Positions 16,120-23,776 of a stretch of DNA of 56,110 bases are shown here, piece by piece. The position numbers and the translations under genes are program-made. This stretch comes from Pseudomonadota bacterium (GTDB lineage: Bacteria; Pseudomonadota; Alphaproteobacteria; Rhizobiales; Beijerinckiaceae), in contig JAKAJL010000024.1 of NCBI GenBank assembly GCA_021813805.1, positions 1-56,110 on the forward strand. Direction: 5' to 3'. The first letter of the stretch is position 1; the number at the start of each line of letters is the position of its first letter. A model generated the notes under the pieces. The model had not been told where the DNA came from. It saw only the letters and a list, made by a program, of their open reading frames with translations, and searched no databases.

Positions 16120-16903
16120 ATGCCCAGATCTTTCTGGCGGTCGGCAGACGCGGTCGAGCAACTGAACCACCTCGAACGCCCCGGCTTCGCTCTCGAATTC
16201 CTTCGCCGCAACGCCGCGTACCGTGGCGATTACGCCCGGACGCAGCGGCACATCGCGCGCCTCGGCGTCGATCCCGACGAGGCGAGCGCTGAGCTTGCCC
16301 GACGATGGGGGTTGCGCTTTCGCCTACGATCCGGACATCCCGACCGGGCACAATGCGGTTCTCTGGCGGCCTGAAGTCTTTCCCGGCGTGTTGTTGCTGA
16401 CGGCGGCGGCGTCCGGCTTCGCCACGGCGTCATTTTCTGCGGCGTCGATCGGACCAGTGTTCGACGACCGCGCCGACGCCGAAAGCCGCGAGATTGCGAT
16501 TCGCGACTCGTCGGGAGAACTTTACGTTTCGCTGAGACATGACGAGGCGGGCAGCCGCCCGGCGATCCTGCTGCCGCTCGACGACATGATCGAGCCGCGC
16601 CTCGATGTCGCCGTGAGCCTCGTTCGCCGTCTGTGTCAAAAGCACGTCGATTTGCTTCCGGCGAGCCTGCGCCTCACGCCGTTGCAGAAAGCGCGGCTGA
16701 TCCAACTTCTGCACACCTTCGACATTCTTCGCGACGGCGGGGCGCCGCGTGATGTCGCCAGTGAGGTTCTGAACTCGGATCAAGCAAGGCTTCCTTCCGT
16801 CGAATGGAAGGACTCGGCGGCTCGCCGCAAGGCCACGCGCCTGATCCAGGACGCCAAGGTGCTCGTCGAGCGCGGCTACTTGAAACTCCTTCGCGGCGAC
16901 TAA
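16120..16903 (+). pseudogene. DUF6499-DUF2285 regulator, broken by a one-base frameshift
   Basis: Two frames together make one family protein. From ATG 16120 the first frame gives the DUF6499-type N-terminus (residues about 8-28, DAVEQLNHLERPGFALEFLR) through ARRWGLRF; the second frame resumes FAYDPDIPTGHNAVLWRPEVFPG and runs to 16903 with the DUF2285 C-terminus (LTPLQKARLIQLLHTFD ... ATRLIQDAKVLVERGYLKLL). Removing one T from the TTT at 16318-16320 restores a continuous frame of about 260 codons. Unrepaired, translation would end at 16374 after 84 residues. Intact homologues are thought to be DNA-binding regulators of the ICE. A sequencing error is the alternative. Confidence 0.75.
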
Positions 16904-17088
16904 TCCAACCCATTCACCGCGCCTACTCACATAAGCCGCAAGACAATACACAGCTCGTCCGCCCCCCAAGGGGGACACGGAAAGAGATCGAATCTTCGTC
17001 CACCCCCTGCGCCGGTCTTCTCCGCCACTCTGGTCCAGACACGCCGCGGCTTTGCCCGCGGCGCACGCGACCGACACGGAGATCGCTC

Positions 17089-17340
17089 ATGTCCGCCAGA
17101 CTTGCCGAATTCGCGGCGCGCTTTCTCAGAACACATGAGGCGGCGCGCCTTCTCGGCCTCTCGCCGCGCACGCTGGAAAAATATCGCTGCCACGGCAGCG
17201 GCCCGACTTTTCGCAAGCTCGGCGGCCGCGTCGTCTATGCGATCGACGATCTCGAGGCCTGGGCCGACCAGGCGGCTTGCCGCTCGACCTCGGATCCTCG
17301 CTATGTCGAGGCCCGCGCCGTCGGCCATGCGTCCCGCTGA
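17089..17340 (+). CDS. Small HTH (AlpA/MerR-like) DNA-binding protein
   Basis: 83 residues. The core FLRTHEAARLLGLSPRTLEKYRCHG is a helix-turn-helix followed by the wing GSGPTFRKLGGRVVYAIDDLEAW, as in AlpA/excisionase-type proteins. It is the first gene of the repA-parA transcription unit (15 bp to repA) and occupies the position of a conserved regulator in trb-type ICEs. It could regulate replication/partition or serve as recombination directionality factor (inference). Confidence 0.85.
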   Translation: MSARLAEFAARFLRTHEAARLLGLSPRTLEKYRCHGSGPTFRKLGGRVVYAIDDLEAWADQAACRSTSDPRYVEARAVGHASR

Positions 17341-17355
17341 AACGACGCGTCATCA

Positions 17356-18471
17356 ATGTCATCGCGCCGCCCCATCACTGTCAGCGAACGCAGCAAGCTC
17401 GACCCGTTCGTCGTCGCCACGGGCGACGCCAGCCCGCGCGACCAGCGCGATCTGATGGAGCGTCCGTTCTTCTCCCTCGCCAAGGCCAGACGCGTCGCGC
17501 CGATCCTCTATGAGGCCGGCGATGTCCGGGTCGAGGTCCACGCCGTCCCCGAGCACGGCATGGCGACCATTTGGGACGCCGATGTGCTCATCTGGGCCGC
17601 GAGCCAGCTCGTCGAAGCCGAAAACCGCGGCTTCAAGACTTCACGCTTTCTGCGCTTCACGCCCTACCAGCTTCTCACCTCGATCGGCCGGCAGACCGGC
17701 GCCCGCGACTACAAGCTCCTGAAAGGCGCGCTCTCCCGCCTGCAGGCGACCGTGATCCGCACCACCATCCGCAATGGCGAACATTGGCGGCGCCACCAGT
17801 TCTCCTGGATCAACGAGTGGGAGGAATGCACGACGCGCGACGGCCGTGTCGAGGGCATGGAGTTCGTTCTCCCCGATTGGTTCTACCGCGGCGTCGTCGA
17901 TCGCTCGCTCGTCCTCACCATCGACCCGGCCTATTTCGGGCTCACCGGTGGCATCGAGCGCTGGCTCTATCGCGTTGCCCGCAAGCATGCCGGCCGTCAA
18001 CCCAAGGGCTGGTTGTTCGAGATCGCCCATCTGCACGAGAAATCCGGCAGCCTCGCCAAGCTCGCCGACTTCGCCTTCGATCTGCGCCGGATTGCGGCCC
18101 GCCAGTCCATTCCTGGCTATCGGCTGCTCATCGAACGGAACGGTCGGCGCCAGCTGCTGCACATCCTGCCCGCCAAGTTATCCACAGGCCTTGTGGATAT
18201 CCCTGTGGACGGCCTCGGGACTTCGGGCGTGCCGCCTATCGGGATTTCGGGCGTGGCGGTATCGGGACTTCGGGAGTGCCAATCACAGCTAACCCTTTGG
18301 CCTGAAACGGCGATTCCGGCCCTTAACTTAGAATCTAACAAAGACTCTAACTTTTGTAGTGGCCGCGCGCGCAATGGGGAAATCGTCGCCGGCGCGTCGA
18401 ATTCATGTTCCGACATCGCCGCCGATCCGCCGTTTCCCCCCTCCAGTCGCAAACCGGGAGGGAAGCGATGA
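17356..18471 (+). CDS. repA: Replication initiator protein A (RPA family)
   Basis: 371 residues. Family-typical start ERSKLDPFVVATGDASPRDQRDLMERPFFSL, then WDADVLIWAASQLVEAENRG, SRFLRFTPYQLLTSIGRQTG, and winged-helix-like YRVARKHAGRQPKGWLFEIAHL. It should bind iterons and open an origin for plasmid-like replication of the excised ICE. The last 100 codons look little like protein and instead carry DnaA boxes, iteron-like repeats and an AT-rich run (18178-18360), so the origin appears embedded in the gene. Stop overlaps parA start (ATGA). Confidence 0.9.
   Translation: MSSRRPITVSERSKLDPFVVATGDASPRDQRDLMERPFFSLAKARRVAPILYEAGDVRVEVHAVPEHGMATIWDADVLIWAASQLVEAENRGFKTSRFLRFTPYQLLTSIGRQTGARDYKLLKGALSRLQATVIRTTIRNGEHWRRHQFSWINEWEECTTRDGRVEGMEFVLPDWFYRGVVDRSLVLTIDPAYFGLTGGIERWLYRVARKHAGRQPKGWLFEIAHLHEKSGSLAKLADFAFDLRRIAARQSIPGYRLLIERNGRRQLLHILPAKLSTGLVDIPVDGLGTSGVPPIGISGVAVSGLRECQSQLTLWPETAIPALNLESNKDSNFCSGRARNGEIVAGASNSCSDIAADPPFPPSSRKPGGKR
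18178..18360. promoter_or_regulatory. Candidate replication origin (oriV) inside the 3' end of repA
   Basis: In order: perfect DnaA box TTATCCACA (18178-18186), inverted DnaA-like TTGTGGATA (18191-18199), partial CCTGTGGAC (18202-18210), three iteron-like repeats of TCGGGAyTTCGGGmGTG starting at 18215, 18239 and 18262, and an AT-rich tract with two xxTCTAAC repeats (about 18321-18360). The third iteron is out of codon phase with the first two (23 rather than 24 bp), so the repeat is conserved as DNA, not protein. Confidence 0.7.
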
Positions 18472-19106
18472 TCGTCGCTTTGCTCAATCAGAAGGGCGGC
18501 GTCGGCAAGACGACGCTCGCCTTGCACCTCGCCGGCGAATGGGCGCTGCACGGCAAACGCGTCACGCTCATCGACGCCGATCCGCAGGGCTCGGCCTTGG
18601 ACTGGTCTCAGCAGCGCGCGCGGGAAAGCCTTTCTCGGCTCTTCGGCGTCGTCGGCCTGGCGCGCGACACGCTCCATCGCGAGGCGCCGGAGCTCGCCCG
18701 CGCCGCCGACATAATAGTCATCGACGGACCGCCGCGCGTCGCCGGCCTGATGCGTTCCGCGCTGCTCGCCGCCGATCTGGTGCTGATCCCCGTGCAGCCG
18801 TCGCCGTTCGACGGTTGGGCCTCGGCCGAGATGCTCAGCCTGCTCCGCGAGGCGCGCATCTATCGCCCGCAGCTCGCCGCCCGCTTCGTGCTGAACCGCT
18901 GCGGCGTTGGCACCGTCATCGCCCGCGAGACGGCCGAGAACCTGGCCGACCATGATCCGCCAGTTCTCGCATGCACCATCGGCCAGCGCGTCGCCTTCGC
19001 CGACGCCGCGCAATCGGGCCGCCTGGTCTTCGAGCTCGCCGAGCAGAGCGCCGCCGCCCGGGAGATCGCGGTGCTCGCCGCCGAGGTCGCGAGGATCGCG
19101 CCATGA
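18468..19106 (+). CDS. parA: ParA-family partition ATPase
   Basis: 212 residues. Deviant Walker A NQKGGVGKTT at residues 7-16, Walker A' region LIDADPQGSALDWS at 37-50, Walker B-like IIVIDGPPR at about 84-92, and VQPSPFDGWAS at about 108-118, all as in short ParA/MinD-type ATPases of conjugative elements. It lacks an N-terminal HTH, so it is the type Ib-like small form, which pairs with a small RHH centromere-binding protein; the next gene is a candidate partner. Overlaps repA by 4 bp and the next gene by 4 bp, forming one translationally coupled unit. Confidence 0.92.
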   Translation: MIVALLNQKGGVGKTTLALHLAGEWALHGKRVTLIDADPQGSALDWSQQRARESLSRLFGVVGLARDTLHREAPELARAADIIVIDGPPRVAGLMRSALLAADLVLIPVQPSPFDGWASAEMLSLLREARIYRPQLAARFVLNRCGVGTVIARETAENLADHDPPVLACTIGQRVAFADAAQSGRLVFELAEQSAAAREIAVLAAEVARIAP

Positions 19107-19366
19107 CCGAGCGTTCGAACAGACGCGGCTTCGCCTCCCGACCTCGCGACGCGGAGAGCTGGATCAAAACTCCAGAGGCTCATGCGCGTCGCGCTGACGA
19201 CGCCTCGGCCTTCACAGCGCGGCTGACGATCGACGTCACGCCGGCGCTGCGTGGCCGCATCAAGGTCGCCGCTTTCCGGCGCGAAGTCACCGTCGCCGAC
19301 ATGCTGCGCACCTCCTCGCGCGCGAATTCCCCGCCGATCCCGGAGAGTCCTCATGAACGACAATGA
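19103..19366 (+). CDS. RHH-like partition partner, C-terminus shifted by a frameshift
   Basis: 87 residues coupled to parA (ATGA). The middle LTIDVTPALRGRIKVAAFRREVTVADMLR is a ribbon-helix-helix-like segment as in small ParB-type partners. After MLR the reading frame appears displaced: adding one base after about 19308 gives LLAREFPADPGESS and a stop at 19354-19356 that overlaps the ATG of the next gene, exactly as expected for this operon. As sequenced, the protein instead ends SSRANSPPIPESPHERQ and overlaps the next gene by 14 bases. The RHH core is intact, so function may survive, or the base loss may be a sequencing error. Confidence 0.7.
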   Translation: MTERSNRRGFASRPRDAESWIKTPEAHARRADDASAFTARLTIDVTPALRGRIKVAAFRREVTVADMLRTSSRANSPPIPESPHERQ

Positions 19367-19871
19367 ACTTTCGCCACAGCACGTCATGCCGCCGGCGCAT
19401 CGACGCGCCGTCACACTCACCCATGTCGAGGTGACCTGGATCGAGAAGAAGATCGAGCACTGGCTGCGGTTCGGTCGCCGCGCCGAAGAGAAGATCCTCG
19501 ACCGCCGCCGGAGCATTGTCAGCTTCACGCCCAACAGCATCTTCGCATTCGTCCGCTGGGCCTCGAACGACTACGGCACGGTCATCTCGCGCATGGACAT
19601 CGTGCGCGCGGTCGAACCCGGCGTCCGTCTTCAGACCCTGCCTTTCGTCCGACCGGGTGGCGAAATCCTGCTGCGCGTCGATAGCTGGCCGAAGGTCGAG
19701 CGCGTGCTGCACGCGATCGACGCGATCGAGGCGCTCGGCGTCGATCCCGCCGACGTCGCGCCGGAATATTGGCGTCACCTCCACAACCGTATCGCCGCCG
19801 GACATGAGCCGCGCGCCTATACGCGCGAGCAGCACGCGGCGTGGCTCAAGCGGCGGAACGTGACGCCATGA
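19353..19871 (+). CDS. DUF2840 family protein
   Basis: 172 residues. Recognised from the family segments LTHVEVTWIEKKIEHWLRFG, NSIFAFVRWASNDYGTVISR, VLHAIDAIEALGVDPADVAPEYWRH and the C-terminal YTREQHAAWLKRR. DUF2840 lies between the parA operon and traF in Tn4371-like ICEs of Alphaproteobacteria; its function is unknown. Its start overlaps the preceding reading frame and its stop overlaps the traF start (ATGA), so it is translated as part of a chain from repA to traF. Confidence 0.88.
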   Translation: MNDNELSPQHVMPPAHRRAVTLTHVEVTWIEKKIEHWLRFGRRAEEKILDRRRSIVSFTPNSIFAFVRWASNDYGTVISRMDIVRAVEPGVRLQTLPFVRPGGEILLRVDSWPKVERVLHAIDAIEALGVDPADVAPEYWRHLHNRIAAGHEPRAYTREQHAAWLKRRNVTP

Positions 19872-20413
19872 GCCGGTTCGGCTACGTCATGGCGACGTAT
19901 CTCACCTTGCTCGCGGTGGGCGGGCTGGCGTTCTTTCAGCCGGCGCCACGGCTGATCTGGAACGCCACCGCCAGCACGCCGACCGGGCTCTATATGCTGC
20001 GCCCCGTCGGACCACTTCGCAGCCTCGAGTTGGTCGCTGTCCGTCCGCCCGAACCCATCGCGAGCTACCTCTCCGATGGCGGCTTCCTGCCGAAAGGCGT
20101 GCCTCTCCTGAAACACGTGATGGCGTTGCCCGGGCAGACCGTATGCCGGGCGGGCGACGCCGTCGCCGTCGATCACGTCGATGTCGGCGCGGCGCAGACC
20201 CGCGACCATCTCGGTCGTCCGCTGCCGCGCTGGAGCGGCTGCCGCTCGCTTCAGCCGGGCGAAGTCTTCCTCATGAACCCGACTGTCCCGGACAGCCTGG
20301 ACGGCCGATATTTCGGCCCGCTCCCCGTCGCTTCGATCGTCGCTCGCGCCGTCCCGCTGTGGACCGACGAGGGGGGCGACGGCCGCTTCGTTTGGCGCGC
20401 CGCGACGGAGTGA
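19868..20413 (+). CDS. traF: TraF-type S26 signal peptidase
   Basis: 181 residues. N-terminal membrane anchor (about 4-24), then the serine-peptidase box TASTPTGLYML (catalytic Ser near residue 37) and the lysine box PLLKHVMALPGQTV (Lys near 80), the S26 dyad. C-terminal FLMNPTVPDSLDGRYFGPLP is the conserved S26 box E. In RP4-like systems TraF cyclises and matures the TrbC pilin; trbC lies at 34345, so the same job is likely here. Coupled to DUF2840 by ATGA. Confidence 0.9.
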   Translation: MSRFGYVMATYLTLLAVGGLAFFQPAPRLIWNATASTPTGLYMLRPVGPLRSLELVAVRPPEPIASYLSDGGFLPKGVPLLKHVMALPGQTVCRAGDAVAVDHVDVGAAQTRDHLGRPLPRWSGCRSLQPGEVFLMNPTVPDSLDGRYFGPLPVASIVARAVPLWTDEGGDGRFVWRAATE

Positions 20414-20446
20414 CCCGCTTTCAACCGCCAACCACGGAGGATTCCT

Positions 20447-20782
20447 ATGGCGCAGATCGGTACGTTCACGCACGACAAGTCCGGCTTCACCGGGCGCATC
20501 CATACGCTCTACTTTTACCGCGATCTCACTCTCGTTCCGGCCGAATCGTCGGACGCCGAGAACGCGCCGGACTTTCGCGTTCATCTCGGCGACGGCGACG
20601 GCCCGGAGATCGGCGCGGGCTGGAAGCGCACCGGCGAAAAGGCGGGCGACTACGTGTCGCTCGTCATCGACGATCCGTCGCTGGCGCAGCCGATCCGCGC
20701 AAATCTTTTTCAGTCAGGCCAGGACAAGTCGACCTGGGTGCTGAACTGGAATAGGCCGTCGAAGCGCAGCGAGCGGGACTGA
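20447..20782 (+). CDS. DUF736 domain protein, copy 3
   Basis: 111 residues, start MAQIGTFTHDKSG preceded by GGAGGA. Core segments FRVHLGDGDGPEIGAGWKRTG, YVSLVIDDPSLAQPIRANL and VLNWNRP mark it as DUF736, more diverged than the other two copies (LNWNRP instead of LIWSR). Located between traF and the lytic transglycosylase, a position kept in related ICEs, so this is probably the backbone copy. Function unknown. Confidence 0.9.
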   Translation: MAQIGTFTHDKSGFTGRIHTLYFYRDLTLVPAESSDAENAPDFRVHLGDGDGPEIGAGWKRTGEKAGDYVSLVIDDPSLAQPIRANLFQSGQDKSTWVLNWNRPSKRSERD

Positions 20783-20966
20783 AACCATGCGCCTTTGGCT
20801 CCCGATCGCGCGGGGGATGGCGCGCCCAAGCTCCATCCCTCTGTTCGCGGAAAGACCGTCTCATCCCTCGGTCCCGCTCGAGGATGCCACGGCCGTCGCG
20901 CGCAGACCCAGTCAAGGGCGGCCCTCGGCCGGCGCTTGCGCCTTGCCCTTGACGGCGGCGAGCACG

Positions 20967-21716
20967 ATGGCTCGCTCGCGGCGGAGCGGAGGTCGGGCAT
21001 GCGCTCATATTGCGCTGCTGATTGTCGCCGGCGCGATTTTCCTCGTCGCTCCTGTAACCCCGGCGCATGCGCAGATGGCGGCAAAGCGCGCGCCAGCGGC
21101 GAGCGATCCGTTCAGCGCTTTCGTGGCGGAAGCAGCGCAACGCTTCGGCATTCCGGCGGCTTGGGTTCGGGCGGTCATGCATGTCGAAAGCCGCAGCGAT
21201 CGGCGTGCGATTTCGCCAAAGGGCGCGATGGGCCTGATGCAGCTCATGCCCGACACTTGGGCGGCCTTGCGGATGCGATACCGCCTCGGACGCGATCCCT
21301 ATGATCCGCACGACAACATCTTGGCAGGCGCCGCGTTGCTGCGCGAGATGCACGACCGCTACGGATCGCCGGGCTTCCTCGCGGCTTACAATGCCGGGCC
21401 CGGCCGCTACGAGGATTACCGCGATCGCCGACGCCCCTTGCCGGCTGAGACCGTCGCCTATGTCGCCGAATTGCTGCCGCAGATCGACGGCGGCGACGCC
21501 GACCCCGCCGTTCTTACCGTTTCCGTCACTCGGCTCGCCTGGGCCTGGGCGCCGCTCTTCGCCATGCGTTCGGATAGCGCGCAGGCCGCAGATCACTCGG
21601 CTTCGGATCGATCCTCGCGCGATCCTTCCGCCGTCGGAGTGCGCGACGTATCGGCGATCGCGCCGCAGTCCAAAGGCCTGTTCGTCGCGCTCTCGTCGTC
21701 GGGGCGGACGCCATGA
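20967..21716 (+). CDS. Lytic transglycosylase (SLT domain), conjugation type
   Basis: 249 residues from ATG 20967; the frame is open to 20787, but the upstream 60 codons lack coding character. Signal peptide about 1-36 (IALLIVAGAIFLVAPVTPAHAQ). SLT domain: AWVRAVMHVESRSDRRAISPKG (catalytic Glu near 69), GLMQLMPDTWAAL, LAAYNAGPGRYEDY. It cuts peptidoglycan so that the mating channel can cross the wall, like VirB1/TrbN. The last 80 residues are low complexity, rich in Ser and Ala. The stop overlaps a weak ORF at 21713. Confidence 0.88.
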   Translation: MARSRRSGGRACAHIALLIVAGAIFLVAPVTPAHAQMAAKRAPAASDPFSAFVAEAAQRFGIPAAWVRAVMHVESRSDRRAISPKGAMGLMQLMPDTWAALRMRYRLGRDPYDPHDNILAGAALLREMHDRYGSPGFLAAYNAGPGRYEDYRDRRRPLPAETVAYVAELLPQIDGGDADPAVLTVSVTRLAWAWAPLFAMRSDSAQAADHSASDRSSRDPSAVGVRDVSAIAPQSKGLFVALSSSGRTP

Positions 21717-22012
21717 TCGCGCGCCGTCCAACTCCTCTGAAACCGAAAGGCCCATTCTCCCGTCCCGGCTCCGTGGAGCGCGCGCCGGCGCAGATGAGCG
21801 AACACAAACGGGCGGATAGGCGAGATCCGCGACAACCGACCGAAAGAGGGCCAGATAAAAGACCGCAAGGTGCGGCGCGGTCGGTTGGTTGTTTTTGCTG
21901 GTATTTCTCGCTGATCCGGCAATGTGCGGCCTTGGCGCGCAATGTGCGCGCGATTATCAACATGTTGACGAGACCGTGCTTTCCGCACATTGCCGAGGTT
22001 GGCGATGGCTGA
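21713..22012 (+). CDS. Weak ORF overlapping the candidate oriT
   Basis: 99 codons with ATGA coupling to the transglycosylase. The first 50 codons are Arg/Pro/Lys-rich and vaguely protein-like, but the second half runs straight through the inverted-repeat region and overlaps the relaxase start. No domain is recognised. It may be a short leader peptide or only apparent. Confidence 0.25.
   Translation: MIARRPTPLKPKGPFSRPGSVERAPAQMSEHKRADRRDPRQPTERGPDKRPQGAARSVGCFCWYFSLIRQCAALARNVRAIINMLTRPCFPHIAEVGDG
21918..21994. promoter_or_regulatory. Candidate origin of transfer (oriT)
   Basis: Perfect 12-bp inverted repeat GGCAATGTGCGG (21918-21929) / CCGCACATTGCC (21983-21994) immediately upstream of the relaxase gene. 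The core GCAATGTGCG recurs directly at 21939-21948, 20 bp after its first copy, inside a second palindrome around GCGCGCAATGTGCGCGC. The 33 bp between the last repeat and the right arm are AT-richer (CGATTATCAACATGTTGACG). oriTs of relaxase-encoding elements usually lie next to the relaxase gene. Confidence 0.65.
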
Positions 22013-23744
22013 AGAGAGCGACTTCCAGCCTCGGCCTGGCCGTATCCGTTCCTCGCGCAACCAGCGCGCCAAGCCGTTCATCGCCCAGGCGCTCGCCGCC
22101 GCTCAACGCGCCGGCGGCGGCGTCTCGCAACAAGGCATGCTGAGGTCCGGAAGCCGTTCGACCTTCGGGCGCGGACGCGTCGCCAGCGTGCGGGCGAACC
22201 ACCTGCTGACCGGCAGGTCCCGCCTGGTGACAGTGAAGGCGCGCGTCGTCCGTCACACCGCGCGTTCGGCGCCGCTTGGCGCCCATCTCGGCTACCTCCG
22301 GCGCGAGGGCGTCACCCGCGACGGGGAGAAGGCCAGGCTGTTCGGCCCCGAGACCGAAGACGCCGATCCCAAGGCGTTTGCCGAGCGGTGCGAGAAGGAC
22401 CGTCATCATTTTCGCTTCATCGTCTCGCCCGAGGACGCGCCGGAGATAGCGGACCTCAGGGGCTTCGCCCGCGAACTGGTCGGCCAGATGGAGAAGGATC
22501 TCGGCGCCAATCTCGATTGGGTCGCCGTCGATCACTGGAATACGCAGCACCCGCACGTCCACATCATCGTGCGCGGCCGCGCCGACGACGGCCAGGACCT
22601 GGTCATATCGCGCGACTACATCAAGGAAGGGATGCGCGCCCGCGCCCAGGACCTGATCACCCAGGAGTTGGGCCCGCGCACCGACCGCGACATTCAGCTT
22701 GCGCTCGAGCGCCAGGTCGAAGCAGAACGCTGGACGCAGCTCGACCGGCAACTTGTTCGCGATGCCGACGGGCACGGCGTCATCGACCTTGCGCCCGACG
22801 CCAGCCGCCAGCCCGACCAGTTCCACGCGCTCAAGGTCGGGCGATTACGGCGTCTCGAGAGCCTCGGCCTCGCCCACCAAGTCGGGCCCGGCCAATGGAC
22901 AATGGACGAGGTCGCCGAGACGACGTTGCGCGAACTCGGCGAGCGCGGCGACATCATCAAGCGCATTCATCGCGGTCTGACCGAACGCGGCATCGAACGC
23001 GCGACCGCGAATTACGTCCTGGCCGGCGCGAGCCTCGACTTCCCGGTCATCGGGCGCTTGGTCGATCGCGGCCTCGATGATGAACTAAAGGGGACGGCTT
23101 ACGCCGTGGTCGACGGCTTGGACGGCCGCACCCATCACATCAAGTTCCCCGACCTCGACGCCGCCGGCGACAGCGCGCCGGGGTCGATCGTCGAGTTGCG
23201 CAAGTTCGATGACGCGCAGGGGCGGCGGCGCATCGGGCTCGCTGTGCGCTCGGATCTCGCCATCGAAATCCAGGTGACGGCCAGCGGCGCGACGTGGCTC
23301 GACCGGCAAGCCGTGACGCGCGACTCAGTGGCGCTCGGCCAGACCGGCTTCGGCGCCGAAGTCCGCGAGGCGATGCAACGCCGAGCCGAGCAGCTCGTCG
23401 AGCAGGGGCTTGCCGAGCGCCGGGCGCAGGGAATCGTCTTCTCCCAAAATCTGATCGGCACGCTCCGGCGCCGCGAGGTCGAGGCCCTCGGCGAGCGCCT
23501 CGCTGTCGAGACGGGCCAGCCCTTCAACGCAGCCGCGGCCGGCGAATATGTCGCCGGAACCTACCGCCAGCGCTTCGCGCTCGCGTCCGGCCGCTTCGCC
23601 ATGATCGACGAAGCCCTCGGCTTCCGGCTCGTGCCCTGGACGCCATCCCTTGAGAAGCAGCTCGGGCGCCACGTCTCCGGCGTCGCACGCGTGGATGGCG
23701 GCGTCGACTGGGGCTTCGGGCGAAACCGGGGGCTCGGCCTGTGA
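22005..23744 (+). CDS. rlxS: VirD2-like relaxase with DUF3363 (RlxS)
   Basis: 579 residues from ATG 22005 (a TTG at 21990 lies inside the inverted repeat and is less likely). N-terminal relaxase: a Tyr candidate in AHLGYLRREGV near residue 95, and the metal-binding His triad WNTQHPHVHIIVRG near 182-195, followed by RDYIKEGMRARAQDLI. The C-terminal 300 residues are DUF3363, found in RlxS proteins (VGPGQWTMDEV; GRTHHIKFPDLDAAGD). It should nick oriT, attach to the 5' end and pilot the strand with the TraG coupling protein encoded next. Upstream repeats at 21918-21994 are its likely target. Confidence 0.92.
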   Translation: MAEESDFQPRPGRIRSSRNQRAKPFIAQALAAAQRAGGGVSQQGMLRSGSRSTFGRGRVASVRANHLLTGRSRLVTVKARVVRHTARSAPLGAHLGYLRREGVTRDGEKARLFGPETEDADPKAFAERCEKDRHHFRFIVSPEDAPEIADLRGFARELVGQMEKDLGANLDWVAVDHWNTQHPHVHIIVRGRADDGQDLVISRDYIKEGMRARAQDLITQELGPRTDRDIQLALERQVEAERWTQLDRQLVRDADGHGVIDLAPDASRQPDQFHALKVGRLRRLESLGLAHQVGPGQWTMDEVAETTLRELGERGDIIKRIHRGLTERGIERATANYVLAGASLDFPVIGRLVDRGLDDELKGTAYAVVDGLDGRTHHIKFPDLDAAGDSAPGSIVELRKFDDAQGRRRIGLAVRSDLAIEIQVTASGATWLDRQAVTRDSVALGQTGFGAEVREAMQRRAEQLVEQGLAERRAQGIVFSQNLIGTLRRREVEALGERLAVETGQPFNAAAAGEYVAGTYRQRFALASGRFAMIDEALGFRLVPWTPSLEKQLGRHVSGVARVDGGVDWGFGRNRGLGL

Positions 23745-23776
23745 GGCACCATTCCAAGCAGGAAAGAACGACTGCA

